This document shows, piece after piece, positions 8,221 through 15,838 of a DNA stretch of 31,147 bases. Where the stretch lies: the IMG/VR virus record IMGVR_UViG_3300017757_000068, positions 1 to 31,147 of that record. The stretch is one strand, 5' to 3'. The DNA is from a virus. Position 1 is the first letter of the stretch. Every line of letters starts with the position of its first letter. The position numbers and the translations under genes are program-made. The notes below the pieces were generated by a model, which was given only the letters and a program-made list of their open reading frames with translations, was not told where the DNA came from and did not search any database.

Positions 8221-9774
8221 ATGCCTTCTTCAAGAACTATTCCAAGGATTTCACCCCTTAGTGCTATGACGACACGCATAAAGGTCGATGTTGAAGGACA
8301 TGCTGACATTAGTGGCGTATACACTGGAGCAGGGGGCGGGATTCCTTGGCTTCAAGAAGGAGGTAATGGGAAAATTGCCACGTCTGGGTACAATAGTGAA
8401 GCAGATAACCAAACATGGTTTGTTTATGATAACTCCGACTTAGACCCAAATGGTGAGCAAAACTCCTTGTTCAGCTGGAGCTCCACTTCTGGTGAGAGCC
8501 CCTTCCCTTGGAGCGACCTTGCAAGTAATCATGGAAAAGTAAAGATTACTGCTGATATAGACGTAGTAGTATGTCCCAGCCGTGATCGGGAAGCAGGTGT
8601 AACGGATATACCTAGATTTGGTGTCCCTCTTACTGATACCAGCACCGAAATCAAAGTAACCGTTGCAGGACACGCTGACATTAGTGGTATATATACAGGA
8701 ACTACCGTAGCAGGAGCCACTTGGAATCAACAAGGAGGTAATGGGACGATTGCCGCTTATTCTTTTAACGAGACAGATGGCTATGAATATATACTTGAAG
8801 ACGGAAGTGACCTCGACCCACAGTATCTCCTTAATAACGCTTCTGGTTTCACCGACAGACCTTGGAAGGCTGTTCTCCCAAGCGGTGTAACAATGGACGG
8901 GAAAGATAGCGTCACAGTAAAACGCACAGCCCTTGTACATAAATCAGACCGTAAAGGGGAATCTCGTCCACTACTAAGTAAAGTAGTTGGTGGGGCAGCA
9001 GCAGCTTACAGCCTACGTGACCTCAACGACAAAGCAGGTAACAACAAGGTAGTTGAAGTAAGACGTTCTAGTGACGATGCGGATAGGATTTTCTTAGCCA
9101 AAGAGGTAGCTAATGGAACGCTAGAGGCTTGGGTTGGAGCAGGTAATAACGGCTTCGTATCCAAATGGTATGACCAGTCAGGTAACGGAAATGATGCAGA
9201 ACAAGCAACTGCTGGAAGCCAACCTAAGATTGTTAACAGCGGAGCTTTAGTTGTTGATAACGGAATTGCTGGACTTGATTTTGATGGCGGTGACTTTTTA
9301 GTTGCCTCTTCGGTATCAGGGCTAGAAAGTCCTTTTTCAATATTCTCTACGAGTGTTAGGGATTCAAATGGATATACTGCTTCGCTTTCAAGGAGTTCAG
9401 CCGCCAACAGATATTTTGCCGTTTTTGAGTCATCGGGAACATCTATTGCTGTTCCAAGAAATTCTACTTCAGGTGTTACGGTAGCGGCTAGTGTTTCTGG
9501 GGCTGACCGCCTTACCTTTGCCTTAACTACTGGGGCTACTTCAACTAGTGTAGGTGCTAAAGGAGGAACTGTTGTTACTACAACTGACGACTACGGAAAT
9601 GATTTTACTTCTAGTTCAAGCTTAGACCAAATTGCTATTGGTGTTCAGAGGACTGTAAGCCCAACTGGTTATTTTAACGGGCGTATCCGTGAGATTATTT
9701 TCTACACCTCTGACCAGTCAGCCAACCGTCCAGCCATCGAAGCTAACATTAACAATCAATACGACATCTACTAA
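8221..9774 (+). CDS. LamG/ConA-like structural protein with duplicated N-terminal domain
   Basis: 517 aa, no T7 counterpart. Residues about 19-123 and 143-243 are two copies of one beta-rich domain: each opens with IKV.V.GHADISG.YTG and has GGNG, a SDLDP turn and a KV.I/SVTVK strand near its end. From about residue 260 there is a concanavalin/LamG-type domain, beginning AAAYSLRDLN, with WYDQSGNGNDAEQ, a motif common in phage adhesins and arabinofuranosidase-like folds, and closing with FNGRIREIIFY. No catalytic residues can be assigned. Placed five bases after the gp7.3-like gene and before portal. Probably a virion-exposed carbohydrate-binding or decoration protein; alternatively a tail appendage. 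Function is inferred from fold only. Confidence 0.8.
   Translation: MPSSRTIPRISPLSAMTTRIKVDVEGHADISGVYTGAGGGIPWLQEGGNGKIATSGYNSEADNQTWFVYDNSDLDPNGEQNSLFSWSSTSGESPFPWSDLASNHGKVKITADIDVVVCPSRDREAGVTDIPRFGVPLTDTSTEIKVTVAGHADISGIYTGTTVAGATWNQQGGNGTIAAYSFNETDGYEYILEDGSDLDPQYLLNNASGFTDRPWKAVLPSGVTMDGKDSVTVKRTALVHKSDRKGESRPLLSKVVGGAAAAYSLRDLNDKAGNNKVVEVRRSSDDADRIFLAKEVANGTLEAWVGAGNNGFVSKWYDQSGNGNDAEQATAGSQPKIVNSGALVVDNGIAGLDFDGGDFLVASSVSGLESPFSIFSTSVRDSNGYTASLSRSSAANRYFAVFESSGTSIAVPRNSTSGVTVAASVSGADRLTFALTTGATSTSVGAKGGTVVTTTDDYGNDFTSSSSLDQIAIGVQRTVSPTGYFNGRIREIIFYTSDQSANRPAIEANINNQYDIY
8275..8950 (+). repeat. intragenic domain duplication
   Basis: Two divergent copies of a roughly 105-aa coding unit, about 124 codons apart. 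The seven residues GHADISG are identical at residues 26-32 and 150-156, and both copies carry GGNG and SDLDP. The copies differ at many positions elsewhere, so the duplication is not recent. Confidence 0.75.
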
Positions 9775-10010
9775 TGTATCTAATTTACGCAAGCGAAGAA
9801 GCCGCCCTAAAGCGAGCAGACGAAGAAGGCAAAGACCGTAACTTCGGTCACTGGACTACTGGAGGAACAACACGCTGGGTGACTAAGCCAGTCCCTACGG
9901 CTGACGGTATGTGGGCTTTAGATGTTTCTGAGTATGACCTCGATGAACTTGAACAACCTACAACCGTAGAGTCCGTAGTGTTCCCAGAACCAGAAGATGA
10001 CACCCAATAA
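9774..10010 (+). CDS. hypothetical acidic protein upstream of portal
   Basis: 78 aa, unrecognised. The ATG shares its A with the TAA of the preceding structural gene (TAATG), so translation is coupled. The sequence opens MYLIYASEEAALKRADEEG, then has a GHWTTGGTTRW segment and an acidic C-terminal third (PEPEDDTQ). No membrane segment. Short proteins of this kind often lie beside tail-fibre or adhesin genes as partners or chaperones, but nothing in the sequence proves it. Confidence 0.75.
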   Translation: MYLIYASEEAALKRADEEGKDRNFGHWTTGGTTRWVTKPVPTADGMWALDVSEYDLDELEQPTTVESVVFPEPEDDTQ

Positions 10011-10013
10011 TTT

Positions 10014-11540
10014 ATGACCTCCCAAACTGCTGAAAGTATCTACACCTCGCTAGAAGGTGATCGGTGGAACTATGTCGATAGAGCTCGACGTTGTTCCAAA
10101 CTGACCCTTCCCTACGTGATGCCACAGGATGGATTTGGGGCTCACTCAAGACTAGAAACACCTTTTCAGGGCATGGGAGCGCGTGGAGTAAATAGCCTCG
10201 CATCTAAACTACTACTAGCACTCCTACCTCCCAATGCCCCCTTTTTCCGTTATCAAATCGATCAACAAAAACTTGTTGAAGAAGGAGCCGATGAAGCATT
10301 CTTATCTGAAACTGAAGTCGCGCTTCAAAAGATGGAAAAGACCATCATGGATGAAATCGCTCAACAGAACTATCGTGTGGTACTCCATGAAGCTCTTAAA
10401 CATCTTATCATAACAGGTAATGCTCTTATCTACATGCCAGAAGACGGAGGCATGCGTTGCTTCCATCTTGACCGTTACGTTGTTGAACGTGACCCAATGG
10501 GCAACATCAAGAAGGTAGCTGTCAAAGAAAGTATCTCCTACGACAACCTTCCCGAAGAAGTTAAGAGCGAAGTTTCTTCTGAAGCCAAGAAGGACAAGAC
10601 ATGTGATCTGTATACAGCAATGTGCAAGGATGGCGACAAATGGTATACCTTCCAAGACGTCAACGGTATACGTATTCCTAACGTTGGCGGTAAAACAAAC
10701 TTTCCTCCATTTCTTCCCTTACGTTTCTCCCGTATTGACGGTGAAAGTTATGGGCGTGGATATGTCGAAGAGTATCTAGGAGACCTTCAAAGTCTCGAAG
10801 CTCTTCGAAAGGCTGTTGTAGAAGGATCAGCAGTCAGCTCCAAGGTTGTATTCTTGGTTAATCCCAACGGTACAACACGAGCTAAAGCCCTCGCAGAAGC
10901 TCCTAACGGTGGTATTGTTTCTGGTATAAATACCGACATCACCACACTACAGGTAAATAAAGCTACGGACTTGAGCGTTGCTATGCAAGCCATAGGACCG
11001 ATTGAAAAGCAGCTATCTGACTCCTTTCTTATTGCTGGAGCCCAAGTGCGTAACGCTGATCGTGTTACTGCTGAAGAAATCCGCATGCTCTCTCAAGAAC
11101 TCGAAACTGCTCTAGGAGGACTTTACAGTCTCCTTGCGTCTGAATTACAACTACCGATGGTAGAAATTCTCATGCATAACATGGGCAAAGAGAATAAACT
11201 CCCCAATTTACCAAAAGACCTCGTGAAACCAGTGATTGTTACTGGCATTGAAGCGTTAGGGCGTGGCAATGACTTGCAACGTCTTGACTCCTTCATTGCT
11301 GGTGCAGCTCAAGTTGTCGGTCCTGACGCTATTATGACTACTCTTAATGTAGGCGAATACTTCAAACGACGCGCAACCGCTTTGGGCATAGACACCCAGA
11401 GCCTTCTAAAGTCTCCAGAACAAATTCAAGCTGAGCAACAACAAGCTCAGCAGATGCAGATGCTGGACAAACTAGGACCAAATGCAGTGAACGCAGCAGG
11501 TAAAATGATGCAGGATCAGCAGTCCCCTGAAAACCAATAA
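10014..11540 (+). CDS. gp8 (T7-like): portal (head-tail connector) protein
   Basis: 508 aa (T7 gp8: 536). Dodecameric portal at the capsid vertex, through which DNA is packaged and to which gp11 docks. Diagnostic stretches: ARRCSKLTLPYVMP, ETPFQGMGARGVNSLASKLLLALLPPN near the N-terminus, SYGRGYVEEYLGDLQSLE in the middle, DRVTAEEIRMLSQELE in the stem region, and a Gln-rich C-terminus (EQQQAQQMQM). Starts three bases after the previous stop with no clear Shine-Dalgarno site. Very secure by family pattern and position. Confidence 0.97.
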   Translation: MTSQTAESIYTSLEGDRWNYVDRARRCSKLTLPYVMPQDGFGAHSRLETPFQGMGARGVNSLASKLLLALLPPNAPFFRYQIDQQKLVEEGADEAFLSETEVALQKMEKTIMDEIAQQNYRVVLHEALKHLIITGNALIYMPEDGGMRCFHLDRYVVERDPMGNIKKVAVKESISYDNLPEEVKSEVSSEAKKDKTCDLYTAMCKDGDKWYTFQDVNGIRIPNVGGKTNFPPFLPLRFSRIDGESYGRGYVEEYLGDLQSLEALRKAVVEGSAVSSKVVFLVNPNGTTRAKALAEAPNGGIVSGINTDITTLQVNKATDLSVAMQAIGPIEKQLSDSFLIAGAQVRNADRVTAEEIRMLSQELETALGGLYSLLASELQLPMVEILMHNMGKENKLPNLPKDLVKPVIVTGIEALGRGNDLQRLDSFIAGAAQVVGPDAIMTTLNVGEYFKRRATALGIDTQSLLKSPEQIQAEQQQAQQMQMLDKLGPNAVNAAGKMMQDQQSPENQ

Positions 11541-11558
11541 CAAATAATCGAGTAATCT

Positions 11559-12293
11559 ATGGAAAGCACAAGTATAAATGACGACAGTCAAAACATCAGC
11601 TTGGAAGAACAATCTGAGCTTCAAGATAAACAAGCAGCGAATCAAGAAGGTTCTTCTGAACGTCCTGAGTGGCTTCCTGAGAAGTTTCAATCCCCTGAAG
11701 ATATGGCTAAAGCCTACTCTCAACTTGAAACAAAGCTGGGTTCGTCTTCAGAAAACCAAGAAGAAGAAGGACAAGAGTTAGGAGAAACTCCTGAGCAGAA
11801 TGAGGCTATTAATGGTGCTCATGCTGAGTGGGATGAAAGAGGTGAGCTTTCTGCTGAGACTTACGATTCTCTAGCTCAATCTGGTATCAGCAGAGATATG
11901 GTTGATATGTACATCCAAGGGATGCAGTCACAGGCTAACAGTGAAGAGAGTTCTCTAAAAAACTTAGTTGGTGGCGATGAAAATTATAGCCGAATGTCTG
12001 AATGGGCTGTGAACACTTTAAGTAATGCCGAACAAGAAGAGTTTGATGAGGTTGTAACCTCTGGAAGTTCTAGTGCTGCTAAACTTGCTATACAAGGAAT
12101 GTATGCTCGTTACTCAAACGAGAGTGGTTCTTTCGCTCCTCTTCTTAATGGAACCAAAGCAGACTCCCCTGCTTCCCAAACGTTCAGGTCAACAGCACAA
12201 GTCAAAGAGGCTATGAGCGATCCACGTTATCAATCAGACCCTGCATATCGTAACCGAGTTGCTGAGCGTCTGCGTCACTCCAAAGTAATGTAA
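11559..12293 (+). CDS. gp9 (T7-like): capsid assembly scaffolding protein
   Basis: 244 aa (T7 gp9: 307). Acidic and largely helical; directs capsid shell assembly and leaves before maturation. The segment RPEWLPEKFQSPEDMAKAYS is the standard podophage scaffold signature. C-terminal segments TFRSTAQVKEAMSDPRY and YRNRVAERLRHS correspond to the capsid-binding helix region. The first 35 residues are Gln/Ser/Glu-rich and disordered. It lies between portal and a membrane protein gene, with only two bases to the next start. Confidence 0.94.
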   Translation: MESTSINDDSQNISLEEQSELQDKQAANQEGSSERPEWLPEKFQSPEDMAKAYSQLETKLGSSSENQEEEGQELGETPEQNEAINGAHAEWDERGELSAETYDSLAQSGISRDMVDMYIQGMQSQANSEESSLKNLVGGDENYSRMSEWAVNTLSNAEQEEFDEVVTSGSSSAAKLAIQGMYARYSNESGSFAPLLNGTKADSPASQTFRSTAQVKEAMSDPRYQSDPAYRNRVAERLRHSKVM

Positions 12294-12295
12294 TT

Positions 12296-12694
12296 ATGAG
12301 TATAGAACTACTTGCCATGTTAGGTGGCGGTGCTTCTGGCTTCCTTATGAAGCTAATCGGAGCACAAACTGAAGCTACCTCTCGACACTTCGAGATGATG
12401 CTGAAAAAACAAGAAATAGCTGACATCTCTCATGATGCTGCCTCAAAACGAGGCGGTGTCTGGGTGCGTCGTGTTATTGTTGTCAGCGTCCTCTTTGCGG
12501 TAGTTGTAGCCCCGCTTATTGTAGCCTACTCAAGCGTTCCCGTAGTAGTACAGGGGGAGCAAAAAGGGTTGCTTTCCTTTCTCGGATTTGGAAATGGATG
12601 GAAAGCCCTTGAAGGCTTTGTGTTACTCCCAGAAGTCCGACAAGCTATGTTGGCTATTGTTGGATTCTACTTCGGCAGCTCCCAAATCAAATAA
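12296..12694 (+). CDS. membrane protein, holin candidate
   Basis: 132 aa. A cytoplasmic-type helix (residues about 18-48, with EATSRHFEMMLKKQEIADIS) is followed by a strong membrane segment at about 60-79 (VIVVSVLFAVVVAPLIVAYS) flanked by Arg-Arg, and a second weaker hydrophobic helix at the C-terminus (AMLAIVGFYFGSSQIK). A GGGASGF stretch near the N-terminus could be a third short hydrophobic element. The layout resembles three-helix holin-like proteins seen next to lysozymes in marine phages and gene transfer agents. The next gene, seven bases away, encodes a lysozyme-like protein, which supports a lysis role; a virion or capsid-linked role cannot be excluded. Confidence 0.6.
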   Translation: MSIELLAMLGGGASGFLMKLIGAQTEATSRHFEMMLKKQEIADISHDAASKRGGVWVRRVIVVSVLFAVVVAPLIVAYSSVPVVVQGEQKGLLSFLGFGNGWKALEGFVLLPEVRQAMLAIVGFYFGSSQIK

Positions 12695-12701
12695 ATTAAT
12701 A

Positions 12702-13436
12702 ATGTCTACAGACCCTTTAAACTTAAACTTTCCTAAACCTGATGAAATAGAGCAACCCAAAGAACTAACATCTGACTATAAAGAACGTGAATTTTTAAGG
12801 GCTATTGCGAAGGTTGAGACTAACGGAAACATCCGTCGAGGAGACAACGGCAAGGCTTGGGGAAAGTATCAAATGCATGCTATCTTCGTGCGTGACGTTA
12901 ACGAGCTTCTTGGTACTGATTATGAGCATGCAGACGCAGAACACCCAATACTTGGAGAACAGCTCGCTCGTGATGCTTATCGAGCGTATTACAACTATCT
13001 AAGTAATCGCGGTATTGAACCAACCCCAGAACGCTTAGCTTATATCTGGAATGGTGGGAGAAGTGCTTACAAATATCTAGATGAAAAGTGGTTCGGAACT
13101 ACACAGGGAAGCGTCGATGAAGAAACACGCATCTCTATGGGTGAAAAGAGAAGTAACCTTCGGACTTATCACTCTAAGTTTCTGAACGAGTATAATAAGA
13201 TACAGGGAGTTGCTATTCCAATCACACCTCCTCAACAACAAGAACAACAACCAATTTTACAAGAGACCATCCAGCAGGTAGCTCAAGCTGCTCAAAATAT
13301 ACCAGAACTAATTGGTATGCACGGTGGAGACGTTAACGCTGGTGTGGTAAACGAACCCACTGAAGATGTACCAGACTTGATTGGTATGCACGGTGGAGAC
13401 GTTAACGCTGGCGTTGTGCCAGAACCTCTTGATTAG
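12702..13436 (+). CDS. SLT/lysozyme-like murein hydrolase
   Basis: 244 aa. Residues 25-170 have lysozyme-superfamily features: Glu39 in AIAKVETNGN as likely catalytic acid, GKAWGKYQMH (family G.YQ signature), and RLAYIWNGG, the counterpart of the AYNGG motif in soluble transglycosylases. No signal peptide, so export would need a holin or virion delivery. Residues about 205-225 are Gln-rich, and the C-terminus contains a 23-residue direct repeat with core LIGMHGGDVNAGVV. ATG 12702 is chosen because it follows the membrane-protein stop by seven bases; the frame upstream overlaps that gene. The gp16 homologue in this window lacks the N-terminal transglycosylase domain of T7 gp16, so this could be either the endolysin or a detached virion lysin. 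Confidence 0.75.
   Translation: MSTDPLNLNFPKPDEIEQPKELTSDYKEREFLRAIAKVETNGNIRRGDNGKAWGKYQMHAIFVRDVNELLGTDYEHADAEHPILGEQLARDAYRAYYNYLSNRGIEPTPERLAYIWNGGRSAYKYLDEKWFGTTQGSVDEETRISMGEKRSNLRTYHSKFLNEYNKIQGVAIPITPPQQQEQQPILQETIQQVAQAAQNIPELIGMHGGDVNAGVVNEPTEDVPDLIGMHGGDVNAGVVPEPLD
13311..13411 (+). repeat. 32-bp perfect direct repeat, 69-bp period
   Basis: Bases 13311-13342 and 13380-13411 are identical over 32 bp and are in frame, 23 codons apart, encoding IGMHGGDVNAG twice at the C-terminus of the lysozyme-like protein. Perfect identity including third positions suggests a recent duplication. Confidence 0.93.
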
Positions 13437-13591
13437 AATTTCTAACCCTCAGCACGACGGTGCTGCGGCTAAAGAAAGCCCGTCTGAACTTAAATGAAGC
13501 CGTTGACCTCTGCGGAGATAATCTATCGGAAGACCTTAAGGACGACACCTCTCAACATAAATAATAACCTCAATAGGAAAACAAAAATATC
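13437..13591 (+). other. intergenic region before capsid gene with two hairpins
   Basis: 155 bp without a convincing gene. An inverted repeat CAGCAC-gacg-GTGCTG (13450-13465) is followed at once by GGCT-aaagaa-AGCC (13467-13480). No U-tract follows, so these look like RNA-processing or stability structures rather than terminators. AGGA lies about 15 bases before the capsid ATG, a little far for a ribosome site. An AT-rich stretch with CTCAATAGGA (about 13569-13578) superficially recalls the T7 promoter end but is two bases short. Confidence 0.5.
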
Positions 13592-14617
13592 ATGTCTAAT
13601 TTGACTACATTCCCACGTTCGGGAATAAGCAATAGCACTTCAGATGGTAGTTTTGCACAAGACAATGCTCTATTCCTGAAGGTGTTTAGTGGTGAAATCC
13701 TCACTACGTTCGAAGAACTGAACGTAATGAAAGGACTTCACACTGTACGCACCATCAGCTCAGGTAAGAGTGCTCAGTTCCCTGTAACTGGCGTTGCCGA
13801 TGCAAAGTACCATACTGCTGGTAAGGATATCATGACAGAAGCCAACGGCTACCTGTCTGACATCAAACACGCAGAGCGCACCATCAACATTGATGATGTA
13901 CTCTTGGCTTCTACGTTCATCGCTAATATCGACGAGCTTAAGAACCATTATGACGTCCGAAGCATCTATGCTAAGGAACTCGGTAAAGCCCTCGCTAAAC
14001 GCTTCGACTTGGCTACCATGAAGGTACTCATCGCAGCATCTAAGGCAAGTGCAGCATATACTGATGGACCTGTAGGAGCTACATTGAATCCTAATTATAC
14101 AGATCACACAGCACCTACATCAGGCGAGCTTATTGACTCGTTGTTTGCATGTGCTCAAACGCTTGACGAAAAAGACGCTCCTTCTGAAGGACGTTTCGCT
14201 CTTCTTCGTCCATCGGATTACTACACGCTGATTACAGCTGACAGCACCGCTATCGTCGGTTCTCAAGCTTCTAATCGTGACCTTGGTGGTAATGGCAATG
14301 TTGCCTCTGGTACAATCAGTTCTGTTGCTGGTATCCGTCTAATCAAGACGAACCACATCGCTGATGTATGCGTTGACAACACTAGTGCAGCTCTCGCAGC
14401 TGACGATGCAAATGCTAACAACACTTATAACGCTGATTACTCCGCTACACGTTTCGTAGCTGGTACATCGGAAGCTATCGGTACTGTTAAGCTGCTCGAC
14501 CTCGCTACTGAGTCCGAGTACCAAATTCAACGTCAAGGAAGCTTGTTCCTCGCTAAGTATGCGATGGGACATGGTGTACTTCGACCTGAATGCGCTGTTG
14601 CGGTTGATCCTACCTAA
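13592..14617 (+). CDS. gp10 (T7-like): major capsid protein
   Basis: 341 aa, close to T7 10A (345). HK97-type shell protein. Signature stretches: NALFLKVFSGEILTTFEELN, VRTISSGKSAQFPV, IKHAERTINIDDVLLASTFI, NHYDVRSIYAKELG, and the C-terminal LAKYAMGHGVLRPECA, which closely matches T7. A ribosome site is weak and a terminator follows 21 bp after the stop, so the gene is likely the most abundant transcript end of the block. No slippery sequence or extended overlapping frame for a T7-style 10B form is apparent. Confidence 0.97.
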   Translation: MSNLTTFPRSGISNSTSDGSFAQDNALFLKVFSGEILTTFEELNVMKGLHTVRTISSGKSAQFPVTGVADAKYHTAGKDIMTEANGYLSDIKHAERTINIDDVLLASTFIANIDELKNHYDVRSIYAKELGKALAKRFDLATMKVLIAASKASAAYTDGPVGATLNPNYTDHTAPTSGELIDSLFACAQTLDEKDAPSEGRFALLRPSDYYTLITADSTAIVGSQASNRDLGGNGNVASGTISSVAGIRLIKTNHIADVCVDNTSAALAADDANANNTYNADYSATRFVAGTSEAIGTVKLLDLATESEYQIQRQGSLFLAKYAMGHGVLRPECAVAVDPT

Positions 14618-14638
14618 ACTGATTAAAACTGATCCCTG

Positions 14639-14667
14639 CCCCTCTTCGGAGGGGTGGGGCTCTTTTT
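14639..14667 (+). terminator. strong rho-independent terminator after capsid gene
   Basis: Perfect six-base stem CCCCTC/GAGGGG closed by a UUCG tetraloop (14639-14654), then TGGGG and a CTCTTTTT tract. CCC at 14634-14636 can pair with GGG at 14657-14659 to lengthen it. Equivalent in position to T7 T-phi downstream of gene 10. It ends only five bases before the next ATG. Confidence 0.92.
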
Positions 14668-14671
14668 CTAT

Positions 14672-14920
14672 ATGGCTAAGAAAAAGCGCAAAGGCGTCAG
14701 CCTTCGCAAAGAACACAAAAACCCTTCTGGAGGTCTCAACGCAAAAGGACGTGCGTATTACAACAGGAAGACAGGCTCAAACCTCAAAGCTCCGCAGCCT
14801 AAAGGAGGAGCGAGAAAGAAATCTTTCTGTGCTCGTATGAGCGGAGTTAAAGGACCGATGAAGGATTCTAAAGGACGTCCAACTAGGAAGGCTTTAGCCC
14901 TCCGCAAATGGAAATGTTAA
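14672..14920 (+). CDS. DUF6321-type small basic protein
   Basis: 82 aa, strongly basic. Has the conserved run SLRKEHKNPSGGLNAKGRAY followed by YNRKTGSNLKAP, KSFCARMSGVKGPMK and KGRPTRKALALRKWKC, which I recognise as the DUF6321 family, widespread in marine phages and of unknown function. The start is ATG 14672 (MAKKKRKG); the in-frame GTG at 14654 lies inside the terminator stem. Expression must come from terminator read-through. A nucleic-acid-binding or capsid-internal role is suggested by charge only. Confidence 0.85.
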   Translation: MAKKKRKGVSLRKEHKNPSGGLNAKGRAYYNRKTGSNLKAPQPKGGARKKSFCARMSGVKGPMKDSKGRPTRKALALRKWKC

Positions 14921-14927
14921 ATATATT

Positions 14928-15113
14928 ATGAGCAATTATCAAGGAATGAAATCTTTTAGCGACTATAAACGTCCGACGGGTCCTAGAAATAGCTACCATC
15001 GACACAGCAGATACAATCTAGCTCTTAAAAAAAGACTAGAAGAAGAGATGCAAAGAAAAATAGAAAGAAACAAAAAACGTTTAGCCTTAAAAATAAAAGA
15101 TGAAAAAGTATGA
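14928..15113 (+). CDS. hypothetical small basic protein
   Basis: 61 aa, unrecognised. N-terminal MSNYQGMKSFSDYKRPTGP is followed by a His/Arg-rich turn and a long charged helix (LALKKRLEEEMQRKIERNKK), likely coiled-coil. Lys/Arg dominate. Seven bases after the DUF6321 gene, and its stop overlaps the next ATG (ATGA), so the three small genes form one unit. Confidence 0.7.
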   Translation: MSNYQGMKSFSDYKRPTGPRNSYHRHSRYNLALKKRLEEEMQRKIERNKKRLALKIKDEKV

Positions 15114-15238
15114 GCCTCTACAGAAACATTAACCGTAGGAAAGGACTAGCTATAAGTCGTTCCAAGAAAAACTCAACAATCTCAAAGAAAGCCTATGACA
15201 ACATGAAAAAAGGTTTTCCAAAGAAGAAGAAGAAATAA
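15110..15238 (+). CDS. tiny lysine-rich protein
   Basis: 42 aa: starts MSLYRNINRRKG, has SRSKKNSTISKKAYDNMKKG and ends FPKKKKK. ATGA overlap with the preceding gene and four bases to gp11. Similar short proteins (MSLY.NIN.RKK..., STISKKAY.NM..GFPKK) recur in marine phages next to capsid and tail-tube genes, which is why I call it real despite its size. Function unknown; charge suggests DNA or capsid-interior contact. Confidence 0.8.
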   Translation: MSLYRNINRRKGLAISRSKKNSTISKKAYDNMKKGFPKKKKK

Positions 15239-15242
15239 AATT

Positions 15243-15836
15243 ATGCCTACTCTAACTACTAAACTAGAAGCAGTGAACTCGATGCTGGGAACCATTGGTG
15301 AAACCCCAGTGAACAGTATAAGCGACACCAACGCACTTCCTGTTTCTGCTTCCACGGCTATCTCTGCTCTCGATGAGTTAAGCCGCGCGATACAGTCAGA
15401 GGGGTGGTGCTTTAACACAGAAATAGATGTTACCCTGACCCCATCTCAGGATGGAACTATAACCCTTTCAGCAGACATTATTGAACTAGACGCCATCGAC
15501 ACTTCAATAGATATCGTACAGCGTGGTTTAAGTCTCTTTGATCGTTCTAATAACACCACAGTGTTTGACGCGGATATCAAAGTAAACCAAACCCGTCTAC
15601 TTGATTGGGACTCATTACCTGAGCCAGCCCGACGCTACATAACCCTAAGCGCAGCTCGTGTGTTCCAAGCCCGTATGATTAGCTCCAGAGCGCTTGAATC
15701 GTTAATTACTGCCGATGAATATAAAGCACGCGCTCTGTTACAGGAGTTTGATGCAGGAAGTGCTGATCGGACAATGTTTGACAACTATCACACAGCTTCC
15801 ATTCTAGGTATAAACCGCCCAACTACCCTTATATAA
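15243..15836 (+). CDS. gp11 (T7-like): tail tubular protein A (gatekeeper)
   Basis: 197 aa, T7 gp11 being 196. Forms a dodecameric ring under the portal. Typical start LEAVNSMLGTIGETPVNS, then EGWCFNTEIDVTLTP, a LLDWDSLPEPARRYITL segment and AARVFQARM. Followed two bases later by gp12. Secure by length, motifs and order. Confidence 0.95.
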   Translation: MPTLTTKLEAVNSMLGTIGETPVNSISDTNALPVSASTAISALDELSRAIQSEGWCFNTEIDVTLTPSQDGTITLSADIIELDAIDTSIDIVQRGLSLFDRSNNTTVFDADIKVNQTRLLDWDSLPEPARRYITLSAARVFQARMISSRALESLITADEYKARALLQEFDAGSADRTMFDNYHTASILGINRPTTLI

Positions 15837-15838
15837 TT

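Noticed and set aside
13565-13591. T7-type promoter before the capsid gene
   Set aside because: CTCAATAGGA resembles CTCACTATAGGGA but lacks two bases and the upstream part does not match; the RNAP loop is also divergent.
14600-14671. T7-style capsid 10B frameshift product
   Set aside because: No slippery site near the capsid stop; the next frame is closed and a terminator follows.
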